A stretch of 56,856 bases of DNA from Deltaproteobacteria bacterium (GTDB taxonomy: Bacteria; Desulfobacterota; Desulfuromonadia; Geobacterales; Pseudopelobacteraceae), in the NCBI GenBank assembly GCA_021781535.1, contig JAJXWO010000026.1, forward strand, positions 1 to 56,856, in the 5' to 3' direction. Position numbers and translations under genes: made by a program. Under the pieces are notes generated by a model. That model saw nothing but the letters and a program-made list of their open reading frames with translations, was not told where the DNA came from and made no database searches. Positions 26,187 to 35,722 of this stretch are shown piece after piece. The first letter of the stretch is position 1. Every line of letters begins with the position of its first letter.

Positions 26187-28757
26187 ATGGTAACGTTGAC
26201 GATTGACGGTAAAAGAATTCAGGTTCCGAAAGGAACGACCATCCTGGATGCAGCAGCAGAACTGGGGATCACAATCCCGACGCTTTGCTGGTTGAAAAAA
26301 GTTTCAACGACCGGTGCCTGTCGAATATGTATCGTTGATATTGCGGGAGTTGATCGTCCCATGACCGCCTGTAATACACCCGTCAAAGAGGGAATCAGTG
26401 TTACCACATCCACTCCCAAGCTGGAAGAAACCCGCAAAAAGACACTGGAGTTGATGCTCGTCAATCATCCGCTTGATTGCCCGGTCTGTGATGCCGGAGG
26501 AGAGTGCAATCTCCAGGATACCTGCTACTCACTAAAGGTTGATAAAAACAGCTACGGCGCCAATCTGGAACGGCTGCCGATTCGATATGACTGGAAGTTG
26601 TTGGAAAGCGATCCAAACCGCTGTATTCTCTGTGAGAAATGCGTCAAGGTCTGCCGCGAAATTGTCGGGCGCGAGGCGATTGAGGTCGTTGATCGTGGCG
26701 ACAATACGATCATCGACACCATGACTCGTGAGCCGCTTGACTGCGATTTCTGCGGCAACTGCATCGGAGCCTGCCCGACCGGCACACTGATCAGCAAACC
26801 CTTCAAATTCAAGGGACGCCCCTGGACGTTCGACGTGACTCCAAGTGTGTGTGCGTTCTGCGCGACCGGGTGTCAGATCGATTATCATGCCAAGGATGGC
26901 CGGGTTGAGCGGGTAACAAGTTCAGATGAAGGTTTTAATCGTGGTAACCTCTGTGCCAATGGCCGTTTCGGCTATGCCGCATTCAACTCCCCGGCTCGAA
27001 TAACTAAACCATTGATCAAAGATGGCTCAAATTTCAAAGAAGCTTCCTGGGACAGGGCATTGAACGCTGTTGCCGAAGGGTTCAAGGATGCAGCCGCTGT
27101 CTCTGGCGGTAATGCTGTTGCCGGTATCGGCTCTCCGCGCGTAACCAACGAGGAAAGCTACCTCTTCCAGAAATTTCTGCGCGGGGCGCTTGGGAGCAAT
27201 AACATAGACTCCGAGGCTCGTCTCGGGTATCTTCCTTCGCAGGTGATCCAGTGGGAAATGCTCGGCTACAGCGGCGGTACATTCAGTATGGATGTTATCG
27301 AAAAAGCGACCGCGGTTATTGTGATCGGAGCTGATCTCAAAGCCGAATCAGCCGGGTTTGCCTATCGTGTGATTCAGGCTGCCACGAAAAACAATGCCAA
27401 ACTGGTGGTGGCGGGTAGTCGTCCCAGCTCCATGAACAAGTTTGCCAACGCTTTCCTGCAGTGTCGTCCCGGCAGTGAAGCATGGTTGGTCGCCGGTCTT
27501 AACAAGGCTGTGCTGGCTGAAGGGCTTGCTTCGGCAGGGACCCTGACAGAGCTGGAAGGGCTGAAGTCATCGCTTGACCTTCTCTCCTTTGAGCGCATTA
27601 CTGACCTTACGGGAATTACCGAAATTCAACTTCGGGAAGCCGCCGCGTTGATCTGTTCAGGTGGTCGCACTGCAGTGATCTACGGTGCCGGTGTCATTCG
27701 TTCTGCCGACGGCAGGAACGCTGTTGCCGGGACGATTGATCTGGCACTGCTGACCGGAGCCGTTGCTGACACGGGAGCCGGAATCTATCCGCTGGATGAG
27801 AAAAACAATACCCAGGGCATGCTCGACATGGGTATCTGCCCCGAGTATCTGCCCGGATATCGCACTTATGAGCATGCTGCCGCAGCGTTTAGCTCTGCCT
27901 GGAATAGAGCCGTTCCCGTGGTTAAGGGGAAAGATCTTTATCAGATCGTCGATGCAATTGAAACGGGCCAGATCAAGGCGTTGTACGTCATGGGGAGTGA
28001 CCCGCTTCACTATATGCCGAATCGTACCCGTATCATGAAGGCTCTGCAGAAACTGGAGCTATTGGTGGTTCAGGATATCTTCCTGACCGATACTGCCAAA
28101 CTGGCGCATGTTGTTCTCCCTGCTGCATCGGGAGCAGAGAAATCAGGATCATTCACCTCGGCCGATAACCGGATACAATGCTTCAGTGCCGCTGTCAAGC
28201 CCGCGGGAGATGCCCGAAGTGATGCAGATATTCTGACGGCTCTCTACAGCCTGGTTACTACAGGTTCCGCACCTGTTCAGGTCTCACTCGATGTTCTTCA
28301 CCACGAGATTACGACGCTGTCCGGTCTCTATAATGAGGTCTGCGATCACGAAGGGTGCCGGATGGGACGCAGCAAAAACCGTACGGCAACGTCAGTATGT
28401 GTCCCACTGGCGCCACTTGTGCCGACTCCGGCCCCGACTAATCGTGCATTTGCGCTGACGATTGGTCCGGTACTGCACCATAACGGTTCAATGACAACCA
28501 TGTCCGAGAACAATATGCTGGTGGCCGGCGAAGCCTACGTTGAACTTTCCTGTGATGATGCCGCTTCAATGGGTGTCGTCTCCGGCGATCTCCTTACCGT
28601 CACTTCCGATACCGGCAGCGTCCTGCTGAAAGCACGACTGTCAGAACAGCTTCAGCCCGGAGCCCTATTTGTGCCGGCACACTTCAGGGAGGCTGCCGTC
28701 ACAACTCTGACCGGATCTGCCTCGTTTCCTCAGTATGTTTCGCTTTCAAAGGGGTGA
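26187..28757 (+). CDS. sfrA: SfrA-type NuoG-like molybdopterin/iron-sulfur subunit
   Basis: 856 residues, start at 26187 (MVTLTIDGKR) set by GGAGAG eight bases upstream. Order: a [2Fe-2S] ferredoxin domain (LCWLKKVSTTGACRICIVD, last Cys in TACNTP), the His/Cys3 iron-sulfur motif HPLDCPVCDAGGECNLQD, two Fe4S4 sets (CILCEKCVKVC and CDFCGNCIGACPTG), an Fe4S4 site preceding the molybdopterin domain (CAFCATGC), and a molybdopterin oxidoreductase body with a C-terminal dinucleotide-binding domain. This is the NuoG/formate dehydrogenase alpha layout of SfrA. With SfrB it forms a soluble flavin-iron-sulfur complex oxidising NADPH. Confidence 0.88.
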   Translation: MVTLTIDGKRIQVPKGTTILDAAAELGITIPTLCWLKKVSTTGACRICIVDIAGVDRPMTACNTPVKEGISVTTSTPKLEETRKKTLELMLVNHPLDCPVCDAGGECNLQDTCYSLKVDKNSYGANLERLPIRYDWKLLESDPNRCILCEKCVKVCREIVGREAIEVVDRGDNTIIDTMTREPLDCDFCGNCIGACPTGTLISKPFKFKGRPWTFDVTPSVCAFCATGCQIDYHAKDGRVERVTSSDEGFNRGNLCANGRFGYAAFNSPARITKPLIKDGSNFKEASWDRALNAVAEGFKDAAAVSGGNAVAGIGSPRVTNEESYLFQKFLRGALGSNNIDSEARLGYLPSQVIQWEMLGYSGGTFSMDVIEKATAVIVIGADLKAESAGFAYRVIQAATKNNAKLVVAGSRPSSMNKFANAFLQCRPGSEAWLVAGLNKAVLAEGLASAGTLTELEGLKSSLDLLSFERITDLTGITEIQLREAAALICSGGRTAVIYGAGVIRSADGRNAVAGTIDLALLTGAVADTGAGIYPLDEKNNTQGMLDMGICPEYLPGYRTYEHAAAAFSSAWNRAVPVVKGKDLYQIVDAIETGQIKALYVMGSDPLHYMPNRTRIMKALQKLELLVVQDIFLTDTAKLAHVVLPAASGAEKSGSFTSADNRIQCFSAAVKPAGDARSDADILTALYSLVTTGSAPVQVSLDVLHHEITTLSGLYNEVCDHEGCRMGRSKNRTATSVCVPLAPLVPTPAPTNRAFALTIGPVLHHNGSMTTMSENNMLVAGEAYVELSCDDAASMGVVSGDLLTVTSDTGSVLLKARLSEQLQPGALFVPAHFREAAVTTLTGSASFPQYVSLSKG

Positions 28758-28787
28758 TAGCATTCCCTCTCTCCTTGATATGATCAT

Positions 28788-28813
28788 ACAAACGCCGCTT
28801 CTGCGGCGTTTGT
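28788..28813 (+). terminator. terminator after sfrA
   Basis: An 11-bp perfect stem, ACAAACGCCGC with GCGGCGTTTGT, four-base loop, followed by ATTTTAAA. It lies 30 bases after the sfrA stop. Confidence 0.8.
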
Positions 28814-28850
28814 ATTTTAAACTCTCTTCGTCCTCCATGATTTTTCACGC

Positions 28851-30530
28851 ATGAGCAACGCAATCCGGAATAGCCATAGAGCCATGCTCAAGGCGGAGAC
28901 GCATCTTCATCCACACGGACGGGTTGGGCAGCTTTCCGTCTGTCTTGTCTCCCCAAGCCGCTATCAGACGGGCATGAGCAGTCTTGGTTTTCAGACGGTA
29001 TATGCGCTGCTGGGCGGCTCAGCCGATATACGCTGCGAGCGGGGCTTCCTGCCCGGTCGCGAGGAGCTGGAAGAATACCGCCGCAGTGGCACGCCGCTGC
29101 TCTCGCTGGACACGTCTACCCCCCTGGCTGAATTTGATGTGATAGCCTTTTCCACTTCGTTCGAGCCGGACTACGTAAATATTCCCCTGATTCTTAATCT
29201 GGCGCGCATTCCGCTGTACTCGGGCGCGCGGAGCGAGTCAGACCCCTTGGTCATCGCCGGGGGCGCCGCCTTTTTTATCAATCCCGAACCGGTCGCCGAT
29301 TTTATTGACGCCATCTGCATCGGCGAAGGTGAAGACGTCATACCCGCCATGGTCACGGCGCTGCTGTCTCCAATCGATAAAGGCCGCAACGGTTTGCTGC
29401 AGGCACTTTCCTCGATTCCGGGCGTATATATTCCCGCTTTCTATCAGCCTCGCTATCATTCAGGCACACTGGTCGGGTACGAGGCTGACGTTGGGGCGCC
29501 GGTGCCGGTCACGCGTGCACCGGTCTGTCTGGAACAGCATGACCCATCATCATCGCAGATTCTGACTGAAAATACCGAGTTTGGCGACATGTTTCTGGTT
29601 GAAGTCAGCCGGGGATGTCCGCGTGGTTGCCGCTTCTGCAGTTCGGGTTTTATCTATGGGGCATTTCGGCAGCAGCCGTTCGATACTATTGTTGCCCTGA
29701 TCGACCAGGGGCTTGTCCATCGCAGCAAGGTGGGGCTGGTGGGGGCGGCTGTGTCCGATTATGCTGCAATTGGCAGGCTCTGCCGCTATATCGTCGAAAA
29801 AGGCGCCAAGGTCTCGGTATCATCTTTGAGGGTAGACCGAATCGACGCTGACATGCTGGACGCCCTGATTGCCAGTGGCCACAAAACGATCTCATTGGCT
29901 CCGGAGGGGGGATCGCAGCGCATGCGTGACCTGATCCGCAAAAACCTGACCGAGGCGCAGATTCTGGATGCGTGCGAGATGTTGATTGCCCGCGATATTC
30001 TCAATCTGAAGCTGTACTTCATTATCGGCCTGCCGACTGAGGCGGATGCCGATCTTGACGAGATGGTCCGGTTGATTGAAGCGATTCGCGAGCGGGTCAT
30101 TGAGCGGGCGCGTGCCAATAAACGGCTGGGTGAAATTACCGTGTCGGTCAATCCCTTTATTCCCAAACCGTTTACCCCGTTTCAGTGGTGCGGCATGGAA
30201 CCGCTCCCGTCGCTGGAGCGTAAGGTCAAATTGTTGGAAGGCCGGCTAAAGCGGCTGTCCAACGTCAAGCTGAAGGTTGAAAGCCGGCGTGAGTCCTATC
30301 TGCAAGCGCTCCTGTCGCGCGGAGATCGTCGCCTGTCAGCTCTGCTGGTTGAAATGGCTGATGGCGCGAATCTCAAAAAAGCTGCCAAATCCTGTGGAAT
30401 TGATACGGACCGGTACGTGCAGCGTACCATTACTGCAGATGAACTGTTGCCATGGAGCATTATCGGTACGGCGGAGACAGCCCTGCTGCGCAGCGAGTAT
30501 GATCGGGCGCTGGCGGGGGGGAGCGAGTGA
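28851..30530 (+). CDS. B12-binding domain/radical SAM protein
   Basis: 559 residues. The N-terminal part (about 25-190) looks like a cobalamin-binding Rossmann domain with VCLVSPSRYQTGMSSLGFQ and a glycine-rich IAGGAAFFINPEP. The radical SAM cluster motif CPRGCRFC has cysteines at 256, 260 and 263. The body includes VSSLRVDRID and EGGSQRMRDLIRKNLTE, typical of the TIGR03960-like group and of tRNA/rRNA methylthiotransferase-like elongator-type proteins. The start at 28851 has no strong ribosome binding site nearby. It overlaps a small zinc-ribbon gene by four bases. The substrate is unknown. Confidence 0.85.
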   Translation: MSNAIRNSHRAMLKAETHLHPHGRVGQLSVCLVSPSRYQTGMSSLGFQTVYALLGGSADIRCERGFLPGREELEEYRRSGTPLLSLDTSTPLAEFDVIAFSTSFEPDYVNIPLILNLARIPLYSGARSESDPLVIAGGAAFFINPEPVADFIDAICIGEGEDVIPAMVTALLSPIDKGRNGLLQALSSIPGVYIPAFYQPRYHSGTLVGYEADVGAPVPVTRAPVCLEQHDPSSSQILTENTEFGDMFLVEVSRGCPRGCRFCSSGFIYGAFRQQPFDTIVALIDQGLVHRSKVGLVGAAVSDYAAIGRLCRYIVEKGAKVSVSSLRVDRIDADMLDALIASGHKTISLAPEGGSQRMRDLIRKNLTEAQILDACEMLIARDILNLKLYFIIGLPTEADADLDEMVRLIEAIRERVIERARANKRLGEITVSVNPFIPKPFTPFQWCGMEPLPSLERKVKLLEGRLKRLSNVKLKVESRRESYLQALLSRGDRRLSALLVEMADGANLKKAAKSCGIDTDRYVQRTITADELLPWSIIGTAETALLRSEYDRALAGGSE

Positions 30531-30706
30531 AAACCTGTACGATGTGTCAGAAGGATTTTGACGAAAAGGCAGCACGGTCCGAGTATGCCGAGGCCGGTGA
30601 ATGGCTGGCCGGTGAAGTGTGGCACGATGCCGGAGAATTATGCCCGCTCTGTCTGGAAAACCGGGCCAAGCTGGTGATGATGTATCATTCCGAGTATAAT
30701 TCGTAG
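30527..30706 (+). CDS. 59-residue CxxC...CxxC protein coupled to the radical SAM gene
   Basis: A GTG start at 30527 overlaps the TGA of the radical SAM gene (GTGA), with GGGGGAG four bases upstream. The protein has two Cys pairs, CTMC near the N-terminus (4-7) and CPLC (39-42), enough for one zinc or iron-sulfur ribbon. It is acidic and soluble. I do not know a named family. Translational coupling suggests it works with the radical SAM enzyme, perhaps as an electron donor or substrate carrier; that is inference. Confidence 0.65.
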   Translation: MKTCTMCQKDFDEKAARSEYAEAGEWLAGEVWHDAGELCPLCLENRAKLVMMYHSEYNS

Positions 30707-30727
30707 GGTGTTTATTCGGGGATAATT

Positions 30728-30768
30728 CACACAGAAGAGGCGAACATGGTGCTCGCCTCTTCTGTGTG
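30728..30768. terminator. bidirectional hairpin between converging genes
   Basis: A 16-bp perfect stem, CACACAGAAGAGGCGA with its complement (30728-30743 and 30753-30768), nine-base loop. No T tract follows on either strand, but it lies between converging genes (small Cys protein and flavodiiron gene). Confidence 0.6.
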
Positions 30769-30793
30769 ATCATGAAGCAACTGCCTGAAAATA

Positions 30794-31984
30794 TTATCTG
30801 GCCGCCACCGCTTCCGCTGCCGCCCGTCCGAGCGCCTCACACTGTTCAAGGACGTCCGGTTTTGGTGAAAAGATGGTTCGCACCGTATCGCCCACCAGTT
30901 TAAAGCCAAGGCTCTTGAGGCGATCTTCCGCCATTTTGGTCGCTTCACCGCTCCATCCGTAGCTGCCGAAGATTCCCGCCAGATTGGTCTTAAGCTTTAT
31001 GGTGCTGAGATAAGCCAGTACTTCCCACATCGGTTTCGCGATATCACGGTTAAACGTCGGGATGCCGAAAAGCAGCGCATCCGCCTCTTCCATCAAATTA
31101 CGCAGTTCGCCGGCATTCAAGCTGTTAATGTGATAGCTGATGACTTCTATGCCGTCGTGTGTGGCGCCGTTGGCAACGGCGTGTGCCATCTTTTCGGTGC
31201 TGCCGTGCGGAGAAAGAAACAGGATCACGATCTTTTTGCCCTGCGAGGTAGGCTTGCTCCAGCTCTCAAACTGCTGGATAACTTTCCACGGGTCACGCCT
31301 GATGATCGGTCCGTGGCTGGGGCAGATCATGTCGATCACGTCGTGGCGGATTTTCTCTACGGCAGACAGCACCTTATCCTTGAAAGGGCGGAAGATGCAG
31401 TCAAAATAAAAATGGCGTGCGGAGGTAAAGTCCTCTACCTCGTCGTTGAAAATATGACCGGCCTGCCAATAGTGGGCTGCAAACGCATCACAGGTAAAGA
31501 GGATATTTTCTTCCTCCAACCTGGTGAACATGGTGTCAGGCCAATGAAGAAAAGGGGCGATAATAAAGCGGAGGGTGCGTCCTCCCAGATCAAGAGTGTC
31601 CCCATCTTTAACGGTTTGGCAGCTTATCGGCTTCTGCAGGATGTTGCCGAGAAAATTTTTGGCTGCTGTCGAACAATAGACCATTGCCTGCGGAGCCTGC
31701 TCCAACAGATAAGAGAGTGAACCGGAGTGGTCGTGCTCAGTATGGTTGACGATTATATAGTCGATGGTTGAGGGGTCTACCAGAGACCTGACCTTATCCA
31801 TATATTCGTCAACAAATTTCTCTTCGACTGTGTCGATAAGAACGGTCTTGTCATTCCATTTAAACAGATAGGCATTATAGCTGGTGCCATGTTCGGTCGG
31901 GAAAAGATCGTCGAAGACCCGCAGGTCCGGATCTTCCGATCCGATCCAGTAGAGCCCCGGTTTGATTTCTATCGGTCCCATCAT
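30794..31984 (-). CDS. flavodiiron protein (FprA/rubredoxin:oxygen oxidoreductase type)
   Basis: 396 residues, the two-domain core of the class A flavodiiron proteins. The metallo-beta-lactamase-like domain carries the diiron ligands HTEHDH (His81, Glu83, Asp85, His86) and later histidines and aspartates, with CPSHGPI near the domain end. The flavodoxin domain follows, with the FMN loop SPHGSTEKMAHAVANG (about 255-270) and TFNRDIAKPMWEVL. It reduces O2 or NO to water or N2O in the cytoplasm, an oxidative or nitrosative defence in anaerobes. AAGGAG lies about nine bases before the ATG at 31984. Confidence 0.95.
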   Translation of the reverse strand: MMGPIEIKPGLYWIGSEDPDLRVFDDLFPTEHGTSYNAYLFKWNDKTVLIDTVEEKFVDEYMDKVRSLVDPSTIDYIIVNHTEHDHSGSLSYLLEQAPQAMVYCSTAAKNFLGNILQKPISCQTVKDGDTLDLGGRTLRFIIAPFLHWPDTMFTRLEEENILFTCDAFAAHYWQAGHIFNDEVEDFTSARHFYFDCIFRPFKDKVLSAVEKIRHDVIDMICPSHGPIIRRDPWKVIQQFESWSKPTSQGKKIVILFLSPHGSTEKMAHAVANGATHDGIEVISYHINSLNAGELRNLMEEADALLFGIPTFNRDIAKPMWEVLAYLSTIKLKTNLAGIFGSYGWSGEATKMAEDRLKSLGFKLVGDTVRTIFSPKPDVLEQCEALGRAAAEAVAAR

Positions 31985-32077
31985 GAGGTGTGATCTCCTT
32001 TTTTAGCGAGCAGCCATCTGCAGCTCCGTTGCGGCAACATATCCTGCTCAATTTATATGTCGCATCTAATAGAGCTC

Positions 32078-32107
32078 AATATATCAGAATTAATATATCG
32101 TGTACAA
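32078..32107 (-). promoter_or_regulatory. candidate promoter of the flavodiiron gene
   Basis: On the minus strand TTGTAC (32107-32102) and TATATT (32083-32078) are 18 bases apart. The octamer GATATATT occurs twice within this stretch, once just after the -35 and once overlapping the -10. The start codon is about 95 bases downstream. Confidence 0.4.
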
Positions 32108-32164
32108 GCTGCAAATAATCAATTTGAAATTGTTTCGGCGGGCTGTTTCTGCTACACATAGCGT

Positions 32165-32743
32165 ATGAAGGAAAAAGTCCGTTCACGTATAGACGCACTA
32201 CGCCCGTTATTGAAAGATCCCGAACCGGAAGTGAAAATTGCAGCAGCCGAGGCAATTGAAACTTTGGAAAAGATCTGCAGCGTTGAGGACATTCTTGCAA
32301 CGCTGAAAACCGGCAATATGGGAGCCCGAATCGGAGCCATTTATGCGCTGGGCGAGATCGGCGGGGAAAGAGTGTTTCCCGCGCTTGTCTACTGTGCCAG
32401 GCGCTCTGAAGCGGATATTCGTTCGGCGGCCGCAGCGGTGCTCGGACGGTTGGCTCTGCCGGCGGCGCTCCCGGTTCTCGGAGAGCTGCTTGACGACGAA
32501 CATCCGGCCGTTCAGGGCAGGGCGATTGCGGCGTTGCGTAATTTTTCAGTTACTCCGGATATTCTCGATAAACTGCGGCTTTTCCTGAGCGCAAGTGACG
32601 GTGTACTGGAAGCCGAAGCGGCAGTGACCCTTGCAGAACTACGTGACCTGTATTCAGTGAGTCAAATTCATGCACTCCTGACATCAAACCACCCCGCAAC
32701 ACGCGTGGCGGCCGCCACAGCACTCAGCCGCATGCCTCTTTAA
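32165..32743 (+). CDS. HEAT-repeat protein
   Basis: 192 residues made almost wholly of about five HEAT-type helical pairs with the pattern xLxxLLxDPEPEVKIAAAEA and LGEIGGERVFPALVYCARR. Such scaffolds bind other proteins. No enzyme motif is seen. There is no clear ribosome binding site before 32165, so the start is uncertain. It converges with, and overlaps by four bases, the HD-GYP gene on the other strand; the far gene of that pair is also a HEAT-repeat protein. Confidence 0.8.
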   Translation: MKEKVRSRIDALRPLLKDPEPEVKIAAAEAIETLEKICSVEDILATLKTGNMGARIGAIYALGEIGGERVFPALVYCARRSEADIRSAAAAVLGRLALPAALPVLGELLDDEHPAVQGRAIAALRNFSVTPDILDKLRLFLSASDGVLEAEAAVTLAELRDLYSVSQIHALLTSNHPATRVAAATALSRMPL

Positions 32744-34131
32744 ACGTCCCCGCTTGCAATCAATTGCCCGATATCAATACTTTTCAATAATGGGTCAACA
32801 ACACTGATTATCCGGGCATAGTGCGATCCGTCAGGCTCGATAAGCGCCTGTTTGCGCGGAGGATGTAACCGGATGCCATCTCCATCAATAAGAACCCGTA
32901 CCAGTGGAGCATTTTCATTCAAAGGGTTCGGGCGACGTACCATTGCAATTTCATTAGTATCAAGACGAACGAGAGTGCCCACCGGATAGTTGCCCATCAT
33001 TTCAACAAAGCGAGCGAAAACCTCGCCGTCCAGAATTGTGTCGGTCAGTTTCTGCATCTCGTCCAAAGCCTTTTTCGGGTTTACCGGGTACTGGTATGAG
33101 CGCAGCGTTGTGATGGCATCGTACGTATCAGCAATGGCCACAATATCAATCATCTCATTGAATGGCAGCTTGCGTGCCCATTCAGGATAACCGCCCCTGT
33201 TATAGTGCAGGTGATGCCCCAGCACGACTGACGAAATATGTGGTGCGAGCCCGTCCATTTCACGGATGATTGTAGCCCCGAGTTCAGGATGCCGTTTCAT
33301 TTCAGCAAATTCTGCACTTGAAAGCTTACCCGGTTTATTGAGGATCTTTTTAGAAATCATGGTTTTGCCGATATCATGCAACTGTCCTGCAATCCCCACG
33401 TCCCTGACGCTCATGGCATCAAGTCCGAGGGTCGCTCCGAGCGCCATCGAAAGAACTCCGACATTGACACAATGATTAAAAGTGTAGTTGTCATAATCCC
33501 TGATCATGGTTAATCCCAGCAGCGCCCACGGTTCCTGCATGGTGATCCCGACCATCTGGTCAACAACCCGTATCATCGGGGCACTGTTTGGTATGCGGCC
33601 CCGTTCGATGTCGTGGCAGATTGTTCTGATGGCAGCAAGAGACCTGTTGTAGGTCTCAATGTTCCCACCATCGGAGTCGCCTTCAAGCGCGTCATGTCCC
33701 TGATCAAAGCTCTCGTCGCCATGTCGGACCAGCTTGAATGAAGTAATTCCTGTTTCCGCCATGTGACGTGAAAGAACTTCAAAACGAGCGCTCTTGGAGG
33801 AAAATAGTTTGACAAACACTTCCAGTTCGTCAAAACCGAGCGGTGATGTCACTATGATCCGGCTTATCTCCTTTTCGATCATCCGGTTAGTCAGGTCGGA
33901 AATTGCCGCTGAGGGGGCAATAAAGAGGTGGTCGCCAAAGAACATGATACCGTCGATAAGTCCCCATGACACGTGATCATCCTGGCTGAGAGCTGTTGTC
34001 AAGATGGCATACAGATCCGTGAGAGGTTGTCTGATTGCCGGGTGTGCCGCGGGGTAAAAGGCTATTCCCTTCACCGCGCCGGAGAAAAGCGTGACCAGTC
34101 TGAGCGCACTTGATTTATCAAGGGTTGCCAT
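32740..34131 (-). CDS. HD-GYP domain protein, likely cyclic di-GMP phosphodiesterase
   Basis: 463 residues. An N-terminal region of about 200 residues (PAAHPAIRQPLTDLY, YGLID-type segments) is not a known catalytic domain. The HD-GYP domain follows with GQLHDIGKTMISKKILNKP and HHLHYNRGGYPEW, the HD and GYP signatures, in the order needed for cyclic di-GMP hydrolysis. No receiver domain is present. It overlaps the preceding HEAT gene by 14 bases on the same strand, so both are made from one message. Confidence 0.9.
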   Translation of the reverse strand: MATLDKSSALRLVTLFSGAVKGIAFYPAAHPAIRQPLTDLYAILTTALSQDDHVSWGLIDGIMFFGDHLFIAPSAAISDLTNRMIEKEISRIIVTSPLGFDELEVFVKLFSSKSARFEVLSRHMAETGITSFKLVRHGDESFDQGHDALEGDSDGGNIETYNRSLAAIRTICHDIERGRIPNSAPMIRVVDQMVGITMQEPWALLGLTMIRDYDNYTFNHCVNVGVLSMALGATLGLDAMSVRDVGIAGQLHDIGKTMISKKILNKPGKLSSAEFAEMKRHPELGATIIREMDGLAPHISSVVLGHHLHYNRGGYPEWARKLPFNEMIDIVAIADTYDAITTLRSYQYPVNPKKALDEMQKLTDTILDGEVFARFVEMMGNYPVGTLVRLDTNEIAMVRRPNPLNENAPLVRVLIDGDGIRLHPPRKQALIEPDGSHYARIISVVDPLLKSIDIGQLIASGDV

Positions 34132-35722
34132 CAGTTTTTCCTTCTGATTTTTCTATCAATTCGATTGCGTCCGAGCACGCAGAGCCAACGTATCCGCCAT
34201 CGGAAGCACGTTTTTCAAGGGACGGCAGCGCCCTGGGATCACCGAGCCTCCCCAGGCACGCTGCGATAGCCGCTTTCAATTGTTTCCCGCGGGCGGCAGC
34301 AAATAAATGTCGCTTTCCAAGAAGGGTCGCAAGATGCGGTGTCACCTGCGGTGCACCGATTGACGCGATGGCCGCCAGGGCATCAATTTTGAGAGGGAGT
34401 GATTTCAAAAACAGGTCTCTGGAAAACACAATTTTCATAAGTTCAGCCAGAGATATTCTGCTTTTCATGCCGCCCAGTGAAGCAATCGCCTGTGGATAGA
34501 GAGCCGTATCTGTGCTGCGCAGAATAGCAAGGATCGCCGTTTCCGCTTCGTGGCCACCCAGTTGTGCCAGGCTGCGAATGGCCTCTTTACGCACGCGGAG
34601 ATCGGGATGGTGCAGGCACGTTGTCAGTGCTGCAAGTGCTTTATTGCTTGCGATCGATCCTAAAATGGCGCAGATATTTCGGATGATGAACCAGCGGGGG
34701 TCGTGCATTAAATCCAGAAGCGCAGGCACGGCTTCCTCTCCCAGGCTTCCCAGCATGGATGAAAACATTCTTCTGACTTTAAGGCTGCCGGTGCGGCCCA
34801 TCAGATTGACCGCAGCCGTAATGGCGGCAGCACCGCCGGCCTTCAGGACTGTCCGGAGGGTCGTTTGCGATACACTGTTGTCCTGTTCAGCCCGATCAAG
34901 CACGACCTGCAGAATCTCGCCGGTTGTGATAAGGCGCTCCAATGCATATTGGGCATTCTTTTGCATGCATTCGCTCCGTGCCTCGTCGGTGGAGTGGGTG
35001 GCAAGCAGTTCAATCAGCGGGAAAAGCAGGTGCTGTTTATGGAGCGATTGGAGATTGTCGGCACAGGCGATTATCTGGTGGAGTAATCTCAGGTAGACGT
35101 CATCGTTAACGCACAGGGTTAATCGCCCGAGCAACTCCTGAAACTGCAGCTCCGGAGGAAGTTCGTCCGGTTGTGAAGTTGATACACCATTGGCAGGTAT
35201 CACCTCGTCACCTGTTTCGGAGTCGTCAATTCCCTGAGGAATAATCCCGGTTTGCTCGATCTTTTGCCGTTTTGCCCTGATAATGGTCAGGTCAAACTCA
35301 TTCACCCAGATAGAGCGGACGCCGCGGCCAGCCATCACGGTGTCGATACCACCTGATTGCATAATCTCTTCGGGAGACAGGGACAATATCTTGCAGAGCG
35401 CAAGCAGATCTTCCTGAAACAGGTCAGGTGATAACGTTAATTTTTGGGCCCGACGGATAAACAGCTCAAATGAAAGGGCAGCAGTCGCCCCGGAAGTGTC
35501 CTTGAGAAACTCTCCGTCAGGGAAACTGAAGCCGTTACGTCCACAGGTAAGTGAAAGTGCATTGCCATCAAGGAGCTGCAGTAGGGCAGCATGGGCCAGG
35601 TCCAGTCTGCTGCGCCGGGTCGGATGCCCTTTCGGGTAGAACTTCCACGCTTGCACAGCACGATACAGCATGCCGAGTGCGTCAAGCGTCCCTTGAGTTG
35701 TCGGTGGTCGATAGAAATCCAT
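34118..35722 (-). CDS. large HEAT-repeat protein upstream of the HD-GYP gene
   Basis: 534 residues. The start at 35722 (MDFYRPPTTQGTL) is preferred because AGGA lies five bases upstream; the frame extends to 35782 without such a site. The N-terminal 180 residues resemble the N-terminal part of the HD-GYP protein (FYPKGHPTRRSRLDL against FYPAAHPAIRQPLTDLY), suggesting a shared, unnamed domain. The C-terminal 250 residues are HEAT repeats (ALLDLMHDPRWFIIRNICAILG, AIRSLAQLGGHEAETAIL). A protein-interaction scaffold for the cyclic di-GMP enzyme is plausible. Confidence 0.8.
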   Translation of the reverse strand: MDFYRPPTTQGTLDALGMLYRAVQAWKFYPKGHPTRRSRLDLAHAALLQLLDGNALSLTCGRNGFSFPDGEFLKDTSGATAALSFELFIRRAQKLTLSPDLFQEDLLALCKILSLSPEEIMQSGGIDTVMAGRGVRSIWVNEFDLTIIRAKRQKIEQTGIIPQGIDDSETGDEVIPANGVSTSQPDELPPELQFQELLGRLTLCVNDDVYLRLLHQIIACADNLQSLHKQHLLFPLIELLATHSTDEARSECMQKNAQYALERLITTGEILQVVLDRAEQDNSVSQTTLRTVLKAGGAAAITAAVNLMGRTGSLKVRRMFSSMLGSLGEEAVPALLDLMHDPRWFIIRNICAILGSIASNKALAALTTCLHHPDLRVRKEAIRSLAQLGGHEAETAILAILRSTDTALYPQAIASLGGMKSRISLAELMKIVFSRDLFLKSLPLKIDALAAIASIGAPQVTPHLATLLGKRHLFAAARGKQLKAAIAACLGRLGDPRALPSLEKRASDGGYVGSACSDAIELIEKSEGKTDGNP

